This document shows positions 53,069 through 62,978 of a stretch of DNA of 64,000 bases, piece by piece; within the stretch, counting starts at the first letter, position 1, and every line of letters starts with the position of its first letter. The position numbers and the translations under genes were made by a program. The notes under the pieces were generated by a model. That model worked only from the letters and a program-made list of their open reading frames with translations, was not told the origin of the DNA and ran no database searches. Origin of the DNA: JAXLVB01 sp046329195. Its GTDB lineage: Bacteria > Bacteroidota > Bacteroidia > Cytophagales > Spirosomataceae. The stretch covers positions 1,364,001 to 1,428,000 of the forward strand of contig JAXLVB010000002.1 in assembly GCA_046329195.1 (NCBI GenBank), read 5' to 3'.

Positions 53069-54001
53069 TTGCCTTTTCAGCTAACTATTCTGGGTGCGGG
53101 GTCTGCCTCTCCTACATTGTATCGAAACCAAACAGCGCAAATCCTGCAAGTAGAAGGCGAATATTACCTGATTGATTGTGGCGAAGGTACTCAACTTCAA
53201 TTGTTACGCCATAAACTTCGCCCAAGCAAACTTAAATACATCTTTATCAGTCACTTACATGGCGACCATTATTTTGGACTTATCGGCTTGCTCACCAGCC
53301 TTGCCCTCAGCAAGCGAACCGATGAGTTGTTTCTGTTTGGTCCTTCAGGTCTTGCCGAAATCATCACGATTCAACTCAAATATTCTGAAACTAAACTGAG
53401 TTTCCCCTTGCATTTTCGAGAAATCGAACCCGAAAAACACTATCTACTTCTTGAAAATGAACACGTTACAATTGAAACAATTCCCTTAAAACATCGGATA
53501 CCATGCTCAGGTTTTTTGTTCAAAGAACAACCTCGCCAGCGAAAGTTAATCAAAGAGTTATTACCCACAGACTTGACGGTGTCGCAACTTAAAAGTTTAA
53601 AGAACGGAGACGATTTGTGGGATACAAACGGAGAGCTTCTTTACAAAAACGAGGCACTTACCAAGCCAGCAGGAAAGCCCAAATCATACGCCTTTTGTTC
53701 GGACACAGCTTTTAATGAGGCTATTGTACCCCAAATCTACCAAGTAGATTTGCTGTATCACGAAGCAACTTTTGCCTCAGACATGACCGACTGGGCGCAA
53801 CGAACCTTGCATAGCACCGCAACTCAAGCTGCATTAATTGCACAAAAAGCACAAGTTGGTCAATTGATGATTGGGCATTTTTCATCACGTTATCGAGATG
53901 TAAGTTCGCTATTGACTGAAGCTAAATCGGTATTTTTGAATACGTTGTTGGCCGAAGAAGGTATCACTTATCCAATTGAAAGCCAGGCACTTGCTGAGTA
54001 A
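53069..54001 (+). CDS. rnz: Ribonuclease Z
   Basis: This 310-aa metallo-beta-lactamase-fold enzyme cleaves the 3' trailer of tRNA precursors. The zinc motif SHLHGDHYFG places H62, H64, D66 and H67. Other ligands occur near HRIPCSG and in the C-terminal GHFSSRY. It starts at TTG (53069), immediately after an in-frame stop, and no ATG fits the family N-terminus (MPFQLTILGAGSASP). None of the tRNAs in this window encodes CCA, so this enzyme is needed for their 3' processing. Confidence 0.93.
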   Translation: MPFQLTILGAGSASPTLYRNQTAQILQVEGEYYLIDCGEGTQLQLLRHKLRPSKLKYIFISHLHGDHYFGLIGLLTSLALSKRTDELFLFGPSGLAEIITIQLKYSETKLSFPLHFREIEPEKHYLLLENEHVTIETIPLKHRIPCSGFLFKEQPRQRKLIKELLPTDLTVSQLKSLKNGDDLWDTNGELLYKNEALTKPAGKPKSYAFCSDTAFNEAIVPQIYQVDLLYHEATFASDMTDWAQRTLHSTATQAALIAQKAQVGQLMIGHFSSRYRDVSSLLTEAKSVFLNTLLAEEGITYPIESQALAE

Positions 54002-54010
54002 GACTACAAG

Positions 54011-54619
54011 CTACTCTTCCTCTAACGCTTCCAGAATACCCATCATCTCACCGAAATCTTTATACCCTGGACGAATCTCATCCCCTCCCGTCAAGGCGAT
54101 TCCTGTTGGAGTTAATTCTTTTAGAATTTCTTTGCAGTTAAGTTCAGTAATACCAAAGCCTACAAGCACTGGAAAATGAAACGTAAGCCGATTCAAAACA
54201 TCAAGCGTATCGGTTTCGATACGAGCGAATTCATCGGAGTTTTCGAGCAAGTAATAAGCAACTTGCCCTTTGGTTCGCTCCATAATAGTCTGTAACTCAG
54301 CTTCAGTCTGCGTGGCAAAATCAAGGTTTAGTAGTACTGGCAGCCCCAATACACCTATCCCATCCAGCAATGACAACTGGCTAATTTGCAGGTAATCAGG
54401 TGCGTATTGCTGCACCAACTCCGTTACCACTTGAAGGTTGTCAGATTCGGTTTCGCCTACAATTTGAACCCCAGCAACCCAGCCTTTTATTTCGTTGAAC
54501 TTTTGAACTGATAACGAATCCATCGAAAAACCCAACATTTCAACGCCCATACCTGCACAATAGCGAGCATCGGAAAGGTTCGTTATATTTGAGATTTTGA
54601 CAAGTGTTTGAAGCGACAT
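54011..54619 (-). CDS. TrpF-like (phosphoribosylanthranilate isomerase fold) protein lacking catalytic residues
   Basis: This 202-aa protein has a TrpF-like beta/alpha-barrel pattern. VKISNITNLSDARYC (about residues 7-21) aligns with VKICGIT, and a phosphate-binding segment GGDEIRPGYKDF at 178-189 aligns with the SSGVE-x-x-PG-x-KD motif. The catalytic Cys is Ser (S10), and the acidic residue of the LLDT motif reads E126-N127 in LLENSDE. It is therefore unlikely to be a working PRAI and may act on a different ligand. The reading frame extends to 54730, but the ATG at 54619 gives the family start. It is convergent with rnz. Confidence 0.65.
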   Translation of the reverse strand: MSLQTLVKISNITNLSDARYCAGMGVEMLGFSMDSLSVQKFNEIKGWVAGVQIVGETESDNLQVVTELVQQYAPDYLQISQLSLLDGIGVLGLPVLLNLDFATQTEAELQTIMERTKGQVAYYLLENSDEFARIETDTLDVLNRLTFHFPVLVGFGITELNCKEILKELTPTGIALTGGDEIRPGYKDFGEMMGILEALEEE

Positions 54620-54852
54620 TTTTTCTGAAATTTTCACAAAGTTCGGGATAATCCACGCAGCTACCAAAAGTAGATTAAGATGAGTTTTGGCATTGAGGAG
54701 GCAAACAATAAATAAGGATCTGTTAACCAAGGGGTTAATGGGATTTCGTTTGGCTTATACTCATCAAAAGCCCTACGAAAAACTGTCTTTTTCCATAGTA
54801 GAAACGTATAATTATACTATCTTAGGCGAAAATTCATCCATCCTAAACAACC

Positions 54853-56751
54853 ATGAAGACTTCTCTTCCTTGCCTTCTCTATTCACTCATTTCACTCTTT
54901 CTGCTTGCAGAAATGGCTACGGCTCAGCCTTTTATACCCATCAAGGAGTATTATCAGAAATACGAATTCAAAGTACCGATGCGAGATGGTGTCAAGTTGC
55001 ATACCGCTGTGTATGTACCTAAAGATGCTTCCGAAAGCAACAAATACCCCTTTGTCATGGAGCGCACCTGTTATAATGTAGCTCCCTATGGTCCAGAGAG
55101 TTACGCCACTTCGTTGGGTCCTTCAGGATTAGGAACTCGTGAAAAATACATTTTTGTAGAACAAGACGTAAGAGGACGCTGGATGTCGGAAGGAACGTGG
55201 ACCAACGTGACGCCCCAAATTCCGAACAAAACTAAACCTACTGATATTGATGAGTCAACCGACACCTACGACACCATTGAGTGGTTGTTGAAAAACGTAC
55301 CTTTTAATAATGGCAAGGTGGGCCAGCATGGCATTAGCTACCCAGGTTTTTATACGGCAGCAGGGGCATTGAGCGGACATCCAGCCTTAAAAGCATCGTC
55401 GCCGCAGGCTCCCGTTAGTGATTTCTTTTTTGAAGACTTTCATCATAATGGGGCTTTTACACAAGGATATATCATGACATTTCCAGTCTTTGGGGTTCAG
55501 AAAACCACTAATACAAGCCTTCCTTGGTATGGTGGTCAGATGATTAAACCTTCCACACAAGATGGGTATCAATTTAATATGGAGATTGGCCCTTTAAAAA
55601 ATGCTGATAAGTACTACAAAGACAATTTCTTTTGGCAAGAACACAAAGACCATCCCAATTATGATGACTTTTGGAAAAAACGGGGTTTAGTACAGCACTT
55701 CAAGAATATAAAACCAGCCGTAATGCTGGTGGGCGGCTGGTACGATGCCGAAGATTTATACGGGCCGCTAAACCTTTTTAAAGCCAATGAAAAAAGTGGC
55801 GGCTGGTACAATACCCTCGTGATGGGGCCTTTTGGGCATGGTCGTTGGTCAAGAGAGACTGGAAAAACCATGCACTCCAGTGTGTATTTTGGTGATAGCA
55901 TTGCTACCTTTTACCAAAAAAATATAGAAGCCGAATTCTTCCGGCATTTTTTGAAAGGGCCTGGCGATGGCAAAACGGGCTTGCCCAAAGCGTATTTGTT
56001 TGATACAGGCAAAAAAGAATGGCGCAAGTTTGATGCTTGGCCTGCTAAATCGGCACAGAATCTCACTTTTTATTTGGAAGAAAACGGAAAACTCTCAGAA
56101 GCAAAACCTGCTAAGGTGGCATACTCCGAATATATTTCGGACCCACTCAAACCAGTACCTGGCTCTGAGAACTTACAGGAGATGATTAATTTTACTCCAT
56201 TCAATTACATGAGCGAAGACCAACGTTTTGCGGCTCGCCGCACAGATGTGTTGGTATTTCAGACCGATGTTCTGACCGAAGATGTGACATTGGGAGGTGA
56301 AATCATGGCCAAACTGAAAGTTTCGACAACTGGAACCGACGCCGATTTCGTGGTAAAACTCGTTGATGTGTATCCCGAACGAATAGAATCTGATCCTATT
56401 TTGGCCGAAAACCAACGCCTTGTTTCAGGCAAAGGTATTGCCATGAGTAATTATCACCAGATGGTTCGGTCCGAAATCATGCGTGCTCGATTCAGAAATT
56501 CATTTGAAAAGCCAGAGCCATTTGTTCCCAACAAAGTAACTGATGTCAACTTTAGGCTTCAAGATGTTTTACATACCTTCAAAAAAGGCCATCGGATTCA
56601 GATTCAGGTACAAAGTAGTATGTTCCCGATTTTTGACCGAAATCCACAAAAGTATGTTCCGAACATTTATTTAGCCGACGAAAAAGACTTCCAAAAAGCT
56701 ACGCACAAGGTGTTTAATATGAGTGCTATAGAAGTACAGGTATTGAAGTAG
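54853..56751 (+). CDS. Secreted CocE/NonD (S15) family acyl or peptide hydrolase
   Basis: This 632-aa protein has a signal peptide (about residues 1-24) and an alpha/beta-hydrolase domain of the S15/CocE family. The nucleophile is S162 in GISYPGF, with D298 in GWYDAED and H329 in GPFGHGR as the likely catalytic triad. A C-terminal jelly-roll-like domain (about 420-632) matches the X-Pro dipeptidyl-peptidase C-terminal domain. Homologues include X-Pro peptidases, cocaine esterase and cephalosporin acylases. The export signal places it in the periplasm or outside the cell. The substrate is unknown. Confidence 0.85.
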   Translation: MKTSLPCLLYSLISLFLLAEMATAQPFIPIKEYYQKYEFKVPMRDGVKLHTAVYVPKDASESNKYPFVMERTCYNVAPYGPESYATSLGPSGLGTREKYIFVEQDVRGRWMSEGTWTNVTPQIPNKTKPTDIDESTDTYDTIEWLLKNVPFNNGKVGQHGISYPGFYTAAGALSGHPALKASSPQAPVSDFFFEDFHHNGAFTQGYIMTFPVFGVQKTTNTSLPWYGGQMIKPSTQDGYQFNMEIGPLKNADKYYKDNFFWQEHKDHPNYDDFWKKRGLVQHFKNIKPAVMLVGGWYDAEDLYGPLNLFKANEKSGGWYNTLVMGPFGHGRWSRETGKTMHSSVYFGDSIATFYQKNIEAEFFRHFLKGPGDGKTGLPKAYLFDTGKKEWRKFDAWPAKSAQNLTFYLEENGKLSEAKPAKVAYSEYISDPLKPVPGSENLQEMINFTPFNYMSEDQRFAARRTDVLVFQTDVLTEDVTLGGEIMAKLKVSTTGTDADFVVKLVDVYPERIESDPILAENQRLVSGKGIAMSNYHQMVRSEIMRARFRNSFEKPEPFVPNKVTDVNFRLQDVLHTFKKGHRIQIQVQSSMFPIFDRNPQKYVPNIYLADEKDFQKATHKVFNMSAIEVQVLK

Positions 56752-56774
56752 TCTTGAAAATTGCTTATTCTTAT

Positions 56775-56818
56775 ACAAGAAAGGGGCAAAAATCTGACGA
56801 TTTTCGCCCCTTTCTTGT
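56775..56818. terminator. Terminator between the S15 hydrolase and the TPR kinase gene
   Basis: A 13-bp perfect stem (56775-56787 and 56806-56818) carries an inner 6-bp stem separated by a one-pair mismatch and a 4-nt loop. It lies between convergent genes and can serve both. The T-run is short. Confidence 0.8.
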
Positions 56819-56872
56819 GGTCGCTACTCATTTAGTTAGGAGTCTTTTCAATTTTTTGTTCGGGATATCTAA

Positions 56873-58855
56873 TCAAACCGTTTCTTTGAGTTGAAGCGGC
56901 ACCTCAATCAGTGTTTCTAATCCTTTTCCGTTAGGGGAGCTAAAGCGGTATTTCCCTTTGAGTGTTTCGACTCGTGATTGAATATTTTTCAGTCCAATCC
57001 CTTCTGTACTTTTTTTACCAGTACCGTTCTTAACAATTCCAACGCCATTATCATACACTTTGAGGGTGATTAAGCCGTTTTTTTGAACCAGCGAAATAGT
57101 GGCTTGGGTTGCTTGTGAGTGTTTCAAAATATTGTTTATTAACTCAAGGCAAATGGTATAAAGATTAAATTCAATATTTTTGTCCAAACGCTCGGTAATA
57201 CCCTCGGTATGAAAAGAGAAGCTGGTCTTACCAGTAGTAATTTTTTGCATTAGTTTCTTCAATGCAATGATAAGTCCTTGTATTTCAAGCTCTTCAGGAA
57301 TGAGATTATGTGAAATATACCGAACTTCCAGGCACGCATCCCGAATCATGGCTAACACACTTTCATAGATTTCTTTTTCGTCGTCACTCAAATGCTTGGT
57401 GTCAAAATACTCCATGTTGAGCTTCACGGCGGCCAGCGTTCCTCCTAAAGTATCATGCAGTTCAGCAGCAACTCGCTTTCGCTCAAGGGTTTGCCCCTTA
57501 AATAAGGCCTCTTGAATTTCTGCATTTTTACGCTGAAGCTCGGTGTTTGCCGTTAGTAATTCAGCTGTACGCTCTGCCACTTTATCTTCTAACGACTGAT
57601 TCAAATCTCGCAAATCTTGGTTGACCTTGCCTAGTTGGCGTTGCACTTCCAAAATGATAGTATTCTGTTTCCCAATTTCTTCTTTTTGCAGTTCAATTTG
57701 TGCCTTTTGTCGTTTGAGACGTTCATTGCTCCACCACATGCTTATTGCCAACAAAAACAGTAAAGCGCCTCCTACAGCAAAGATGATTTTCTGAAATTTT
57801 TCTTTTTCTTTTTCTTCAACTAACGAAGTGTTTGACTTCTTCAGCTTTTCAGTTTCGTAGCTGTATTGCAAGCTGGTTACTTTTCGAGCAATGTCCTGGC
57901 TTTGGATAATATCTTGTGATTCGTGGTAGATTTCGTAGTACTCAAGAGCTTTTTCTGGTTTTTTGAGGTTTTTGTAATTTTCATAGACCAGCTTACTTGC
58001 CAAATTGACCACATATTTAGGGCCGCTTGCAATAGCCAGATTGACCGCATGTTCACCGTATTTATTGGAATTGAGCAACTGTTTTTGTTTTTGGTAAAAC
58101 TTAGAAAAATGGTAACTATTTATCGCCAAAAAATAGTTATTTTTTGATTCTAAAAATATCTTTTCGGCGTCTCGTAGGGCTTTGAGTGCTTCTTCGTCTT
58201 GGCCTAATTCTCCTAAAATAGCTCCCATATTGCACAAGCTGTATCCTTCGCCAAGGTGATAACCCAAATTATGGTTAATCGTCAGCGAGCGCTCAAAGGT
58301 AGAAAGGGCTTTTTCAAAGTTTTTTTGATAGAGGTAAATACTCCCTAAATCATCTAAACAGTTGGCTACCTGCTTTTTAAGACCATACAGTTCGAACAGC
58401 CGAAGTGCTTTGTTGTAATTTTCGATGGCTTTATCAAACATCATCATCTCGGCAAAAGCTCCACCAATATAACGGTACGAATACGCCACTTCGATGAGGT
58501 TGTTGAGATCTTGCGCAATCCGTAACGATTCAAATAGATGGTCGGTGGCAGCTGTATAATTTCCTTTGATGATTTTGGCTCGTCCGATGGTTCGCAAAGC
58601 CATGGCTTCCCCTAATTTCCACTTGCGGTTTTGGGCAATTTGGAGCGACTGCTGGGCTAGCAAGATGGCAGAATCGGCATTGGGTGTGCAGTACTCCCAA
58701 GCAATTTGATTGAGCAATCGGGCCTTGGTGGTATCTTGACTGTAGGTGGGTTTATTGGGTACTAAGGCCAGTTGTTTCTTCAAGCTATCTGTAGAGACAA
58801 GTTGAGCCTGCGATTTCAGACCTCCTAAAACCAAGATGAGAAGTAGCAATCGCAT
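56873..58855 (-). CDS. TPR-containing membrane histidine kinase (HisKA_3 type)
   Basis: This 660-aa protein has a signal peptide, a periplasmic TPR array (about residues 55-300), one membrane helix near 355-375, a coiled coil (about 380-445), and a HisKA_3 kinase. The acceptor is H467 in ELHDTLGG, and ATPase motifs ELINNILKH, VYDNGVGI and GIGLKNIQSR follow. It is a NarL-type two-component sensor; the LuxR/NarL-type response regulator is not adjacent, so it is an orphan here. Its promoter holds an operator-like palindrome. Confidence 0.88.
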   Translation of the reverse strand: MRLLLLILVLGGLKSQAQLVSTDSLKKQLALVPNKPTYSQDTTKARLLNQIAWEYCTPNADSAILLAQQSLQIAQNRKWKLGEAMALRTIGRAKIIKGNYTAATDHLFESLRIAQDLNNLIEVAYSYRYIGGAFAEMMMFDKAIENYNKALRLFELYGLKKQVANCLDDLGSIYLYQKNFEKALSTFERSLTINHNLGYHLGEGYSLCNMGAILGELGQDEEALKALRDAEKIFLESKNNYFLAINSYHFSKFYQKQKQLLNSNKYGEHAVNLAIASGPKYVVNLASKLVYENYKNLKKPEKALEYYEIYHESQDIIQSQDIARKVTSLQYSYETEKLKKSNTSLVEEKEKEKFQKIIFAVGGALLFLLAISMWWSNERLKRQKAQIELQKEEIGKQNTIILEVQRQLGKVNQDLRDLNQSLEDKVAERTAELLTANTELQRKNAEIQEALFKGQTLERKRVAAELHDTLGGTLAAVKLNMEYFDTKHLSDDEKEIYESVLAMIRDACLEVRYISHNLIPEELEIQGLIIALKKLMQKITTGKTSFSFHTEGITERLDKNIEFNLYTICLELINNILKHSQATQATISLVQKNGLITLKVYDNGVGIVKNGTGKKSTEGIGLKNIQSRVETLKGKYRFSSPNGKGLETLIEVPLQLKETV

Positions 58856-58891
58856 TTATAGATGTTTTTGGTTAGGTAAAATCGGATAGCT

Positions 58892-58934
58892 GATAGCTAT
58901 CTTACAAAAATAGGAAATGTTCGTTATCGAACAA
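58892..58934 (-). promoter_or_regulatory. Promoter with operator-like palindromes before the TPR histidine kinase
   Basis: On the minus strand TTG (58934-58932) is followed by a 19-nt spacer and TATTTTTG (58912-58905), an exact TAnnTTTG match. The spacer contains the inverted repeat TGTTCG-TTAT-CGAACA (58918-58933), which overlaps the TTG element. A second perfect 10-bp palindrome, GATAGCTATC (58892-58901), lies near the inferred transcription start. A repressor or activator could act at either site; no regulator gene in this window is identified as the partner. Confidence 0.6.
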
Positions 58935-58990
58935 GCAAGTAATTGTAACAAAGCTCTTTTCAGTAACTGAAAGCACAAGACAACCGAGAA

Positions 58991-60547
58991 TCACCGAATT
59001 AATAAGACAGCGCCTTGTTTTTTCTGAAGGATAGTTTCGCCATTGGTGACCAACGTATAATTGATACTCCACACATACGAATCGGTCTGGCAAATCGTCT
59101 CGTTAAAGCGTCCGTCCCATTGAAAGGGTGCCGAGTTGGTCTGAAAGATGACCTCACCCCAGCGATTGAAAATAGTAAGCGAATTGATGGTAAGGTCGCT
59201 GCAACCCGCTAAGGGTTGGAAGTATTCGTTAATACCATCTTGATTGGGAGTGAATACATCGGGGGCATAAATCACACACCCACAAGCTCTGTATTGTACC
59301 TCAACAGAATCTTTTGCCAAACCACAGGCATTGATTACGGTTGCAATAAACTTTCCTTTTGCTGTCACTAATCGGTCAGATTTAGGAAACTGGTCGGCCC
59401 AAGAAAAGGTACCGTCCGAATACCGAGGCTGTAAGGTGAGTGTTTCGCCAATACATAAAGCTACGTTTCCACCTAAGCTGAGCTTGGGCGGTGGTATGTA
59501 ATTTACCTGAATGCTATCTCGCACAATACAGCCCAGTTTTTCGATTTGTACAGAATAACGACCCGCTTTGTTTACCTCAAAAGTATTTCGAGAAGACCCA
59601 TCCTGCCATCGGTATTTAGTGGCGCCTTGTGGTGTTAGCAATGTCATTTTTTGTCCGTTGCAGAGGGTTGTATCTGCTCCTAAATCAAAATCCAAGATGT
59701 AATCTACTTTGATAGTATCTGTTACCATTTTGCACTGGGTAGTGGCTGATACCCAATATTTTCCAGGTTTTGTTACTAAAAAAGTAGGCGATGTACTTCC
59801 ATCTTGCCAACGATATGAGGTAGCTCCAGGTGTTTCGGCATTTAGCAATAACGTACTACTACGCCCACACAAAGTAGTATCTCTACCTAAATCTACCTTG
59901 ATTTTACGAAGTGATACATCGTCTATAAATAAATAATGAAACCCTAAGAAGGGCGGCAGCTTGTTAAAACTCCCAATGAGCAAGTATCGTTCGCCTCCTT
60001 TGGGCTTTACGTACCCTACAATGGGTTCCCATTGAAGCGGTTTGGTGGCGTTGTTGAGTTGATAATCTAAGATTTGCGGGTCAACGCCTATCAAACCTGT
60101 GGTTTGAACCGTCCACGGATCTTTAAAAAAAGTAGCCCCTAAGGTCTGAGCCGTATATTTTTGGGGGCTTTCGAGTGCCGCATACATCTCGAAAAAATAA
60201 CATGCCGAAGAATCTAAAGGCTCAGTAAGAGGTATCTCTAAATATTCACCCCAATTGAGGTCCCAAAACAATCGAGCCATCCCATCACCGCTACGTGGAG
60301 GTAATACCATCTGAGGAACATTCCCCATGCAGCGGTGATAGAAATCGGGGGTGGCTTTGTTTGGGTTAAACCACGGAACAGCTTCTTTGAGTAGGTTATC
60401 TTGAGTGGGGCAATTTTTGAACGTCTCAAAACCTCCGTTTGGCACAAGGTTTTGACAGACAGCAGGTTGAGCACCTACCACCCAAAACCATATCCCTAAA
60501 GCACAGCCAAAAAATGGCTTAATTTTCGACGTAAATCTCACTCTCAC
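58991..60547 (-). CDS. Secreted multidomain protein with gliding-motility C-terminal (T9SS) domain
   Basis: This 518-aa protein has a signal peptide (about residues 1-32) and an N-terminal carbohydrate-binding-like domain (NLVPNGGFETFKNCP and WGEYLEIPL). About three Ig/PKD-like repeats follow, each with a variant of LG-x-DTTLC and YRWQDGS-x-x-x-TF (about 215-420; the third is diverged). A C-terminal gliding-motility-associated domain (about 420-518: YAPDVFTPNQDGINEYF) is the T9SS export signal. It is probably surface-exposed. The start is GTG (60547), with another GTG two codons later. It overlaps the metalloprotease stop by 29 bp, so the two are co-transcribed. Confidence 0.83.
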   Translation of the reverse strand: MRVRFTSKIKPFFGCALGIWFWVVGAQPAVCQNLVPNGGFETFKNCPTQDNLLKEAVPWFNPNKATPDFYHRCMGNVPQMVLPPRSGDGMARLFWDLNWGEYLEIPLTEPLDSSACYFFEMYAALESPQKYTAQTLGATFFKDPWTVQTTGLIGVDPQILDYQLNNATKPLQWEPIVGYVKPKGGERYLLIGSFNKLPPFLGFHYLFIDDVSLRKIKVDLGRDTTLCGRSSTLLLNAETPGATSYRWQDGSTSPTFLVTKPGKYWVSATTQCKMVTDTIKVDYILDFDLGADTTLCNGQKMTLLTPQGATKYRWQDGSSRNTFEVNKAGRYSVQIEKLGCIVRDSIQVNYIPPPKLSLGGNVALCIGETLTLQPRYSDGTFSWADQFPKSDRLVTAKGKFIATVINACGLAKDSVEVQYRACGCVIYAPDVFTPNQDGINEYFQPLAGCSDLTINSLTIFNRWGEVIFQTNSAPFQWDGRFNETICQTDSYVWSINYTLVTNGETILQKKQGAVLLIR

Positions 60548-62957
60548 ATCCTATCGGTGCGCCTGGAGGCATTTCTTTATGCTGTACAGTTTTTGCCGCT
60601 GCCGGATTTTTGATACGGTCAAGGGCCAGTTCATACTGAGCCAGCAATTCGGTATCAGTACTTGCTTTTTGCTGGGTTTCAATGTACCCCTTTAACTCTT
60701 TAATCGCCTTGTTTGTTAACGACTTGGTATTAAAATTAGCATTATCATTGACACTTAACGCTAACAGATACGTAAGAAATACCTGTTGTGTTTGCAGTTG
60801 CACTTGTTTTTCTAATCCAATGGCTAAGGGCGTTTTCCAAATTTTATCAATCATCGTGCTTAATGCTTCGTCTAAACCCAAGCTACCATTACGAGCTTTG
60901 TACTCGACCATCCGATTGGCACGCTCGGCATTAAGCAATAATGATAGCGGAAAGTCTGCAGCAGCCTCTGCTGCTGCCATGGGGTCAAAGGCCAGTCCTG
61001 TTCGTTTTTTGAACAATTCACGATTTTGGCTATACCCCGTTGGCCGTGGTGGAATCAACTTGATGATGTTTTCTGGTAACGTCAAATAAGATGAACTCAC
61101 ACATTCGAGTGCCGACTCCAAGGCTTTTTGCTGTGTTTCTTTGCTCACAGGTGCAGTGGTGATTTGTCCATCGCCTCGAAGCGCATAGCGGTAGTCAAGA
61201 GCACCTACTAATTTGGCTACGGCCTCTACTTGATAACGGTGGTAATTATAAACGGGTACCAGTACATCTTCTAACAAAGCCATTGGCTGACCTGTACGGA
61301 TACTTTTGTCACCAAAATCGGCCAAGGCTTTCGCCCGTACTGAGTTCACTACTTTTAGTTCTTCAATCGGGTCTTTACCATTATCCCACAAGTGGGCAAT
61401 GGGGCTTAAGCTACTGGCAGGACGAGCGTCTTGGTCCGATAAAAACAATAAACCTCGCTTTTGGGCATCGGTCATAATTTTGTCTAAAGCAGCTTTCTCG
61501 TCGGTTCCTTCAGGAAAATCTTGATAGCCGAACGTAATAGATACTTTGTCCCATTCGCCAATCCCAGTAGCATACGCATCTGACAAGTCCACGTTTCCAT
61601 TTTTGTCTAATTTGATGGTTGGATGCGGATAATCCATTACCGAAGCACGGTTGTTGATACTAGCCGCATAGTTATGTACCAATCCTAACGTATGGCCAAC
61701 TTCGTGTGCAGACAGTTGTTTGAGGCGATGTAGCGCCATTTTCAACATTTTGTCGTCGGCGGGTACACCTTTTTCAAAGGGAGCCAAAAGCCCTTGCGCT
61801 ATCAGATAGTCTTGGCGTACTCGCAACGACCCAAGCGATACATGACCTTTAATGATTTCACCAGTTCGTGGGTCTGTAACCGAGTTACCATACGACCAAC
61901 CTCGTGTGCTGCGGTGTACCCAGTTGATGACGTTGTAACGCACATCCATCGGGTCGGCGTCATCGGGTAATACCTTAACAATGAAAGCATTCTTGTATCC
62001 AGCGGCTTCAAAAGCCTGATTCCACCAGCTACAACCTTCCAACAAAGCCGAGCGAATCGGCTCGGGGGTAGCATTGTCCAAATAATAGACAATGGGCTTA
62101 ACTGGTTCTGAAACTTTTGCTTTAGGGTCTTTTTTCTGTAAACGGTGACGGATGATAAAGTGCTTGTCAATTGGCTCGGCTACGGGCGTGGCATAATCAT
62201 AATAACTGGTAGAAATAAAGCTACTTCGAGGATCAAACAAGCGAGGTTTGTACTGATTATCAGGCAATTGAACAAAACTCTGATGAATTCGCAAGGTGAT
62301 GGCCTCGGTAGATGGCGTTACCGAACTTACAAAATTACCTGCATCGTCACCTCCCACAAAGGTTAGGGTAGCTTCAAATTCGGTGTTTTGAGGAAAGTTT
62401 TTGGTACGAGGCAAGTACATGGCCGAACGAGTAGCGTCGAGACGGTAAGTCCCTTGCCGCATACCTTTGATGCGGTCGGCTACTTTCATGGCATCTCGTA
62501 ACAAAAACTCAGTGGCATCGACCAATACTCTACCATTCTCTTCGGCATCTACCGTGAATCCCCACAACGTAGAACTGGCAAACGAAGTTTGAACTGCACG
62601 TTTTTCATTAGCATCGTTGGTGAGGGCACGGTAGCGCAAGTTGGGTTGCACCATCATCACTTTTTTACCAACTCTGTTGAAGTACACGATTTTTTCGTCG
62701 CCAAGCAAGCCTCTGTCCAGGCCAATATCATTGGACCCAAGCCCAGCTGGTAGAGAAGTAATGTAAAGAAGTTCATCATTTAAGCGTGGAATTTCGAGAT
62801 AAACTTTACCGTTAGTCTCGTCCCACCAAAAATTCATAAATCCTTCATACTTAGTAAAATTTGCTACTTTTTCGGTGATGGTTGGAATTTTTTGGGCATA
62901 AGTGTTGTAACTTATACATAAAACCATGAAAAAGATAGAGATACGGCGCATAAGCAT
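60519..62957 (-). CDS. Secreted zinc metalloprotease (DUF5117/DUF4953 type)
   Basis: This 812-aa protein has a signal peptide (about residues 1-21), an N-terminal domain of the DUF5117 type, and a metalloprotease domain with HEVGHTLGLVH at residues 418-428. This is an HExxHxxGxxH zinc site, followed by a Met-turn-like SVMDYPHP. The C-terminal helical part matches DUF4953. Such proteins are large secreted proteases of Bacteroidota with unknown substrates. It is upstream of the T9SS protein in one operon. Its start codon lies 21 bp from that of the divergent DMT gene. Confidence 0.88.
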   Translation of the reverse strand: MLMRRISIFFMVLCISYNTYAQKIPTITEKVANFTKYEGFMNFWWDETNGKVYLEIPRLNDELLYITSLPAGLGSNDIGLDRGLLGDEKIVYFNRVGKKVMMVQPNLRYRALTNDANEKRAVQTSFASSTLWGFTVDAEENGRVLVDATEFLLRDAMKVADRIKGMRQGTYRLDATRSAMYLPRTKNFPQNTEFEATLTFVGGDDAGNFVSSVTPSTEAITLRIHQSFVQLPDNQYKPRLFDPRSSFISTSYYDYATPVAEPIDKHFIIRHRLQKKDPKAKVSEPVKPIVYYLDNATPEPIRSALLEGCSWWNQAFEAAGYKNAFIVKVLPDDADPMDVRYNVINWVHRSTRGWSYGNSVTDPRTGEIIKGHVSLGSLRVRQDYLIAQGLLAPFEKGVPADDKMLKMALHRLKQLSAHEVGHTLGLVHNYAASINNRASVMDYPHPTIKLDKNGNVDLSDAYATGIGEWDKVSITFGYQDFPEGTDEKAALDKIMTDAQKRGLLFLSDQDARPASSLSPIAHLWDNGKDPIEELKVVNSVRAKALADFGDKSIRTGQPMALLEDVLVPVYNYHRYQVEAVAKLVGALDYRYALRGDGQITTAPVSKETQQKALESALECVSSSYLTLPENIIKLIPPRPTGYSQNRELFKKRTGLAFDPMAAAEAAADFPLSLLLNAERANRMVEYKARNGSLGLDEALSTMIDKIWKTPLAIGLEKQVQLQTQQVFLTYLLALSVNDNANFNTKSLTNKAIKELKGYIETQQKASTDTELLAQYELALDRIKNPAAAKTVQHKEMPPGAPIGCESEIYVEN

Positions 62958-62978
62958 TGGTAGTTTGGTGAATAAAAA

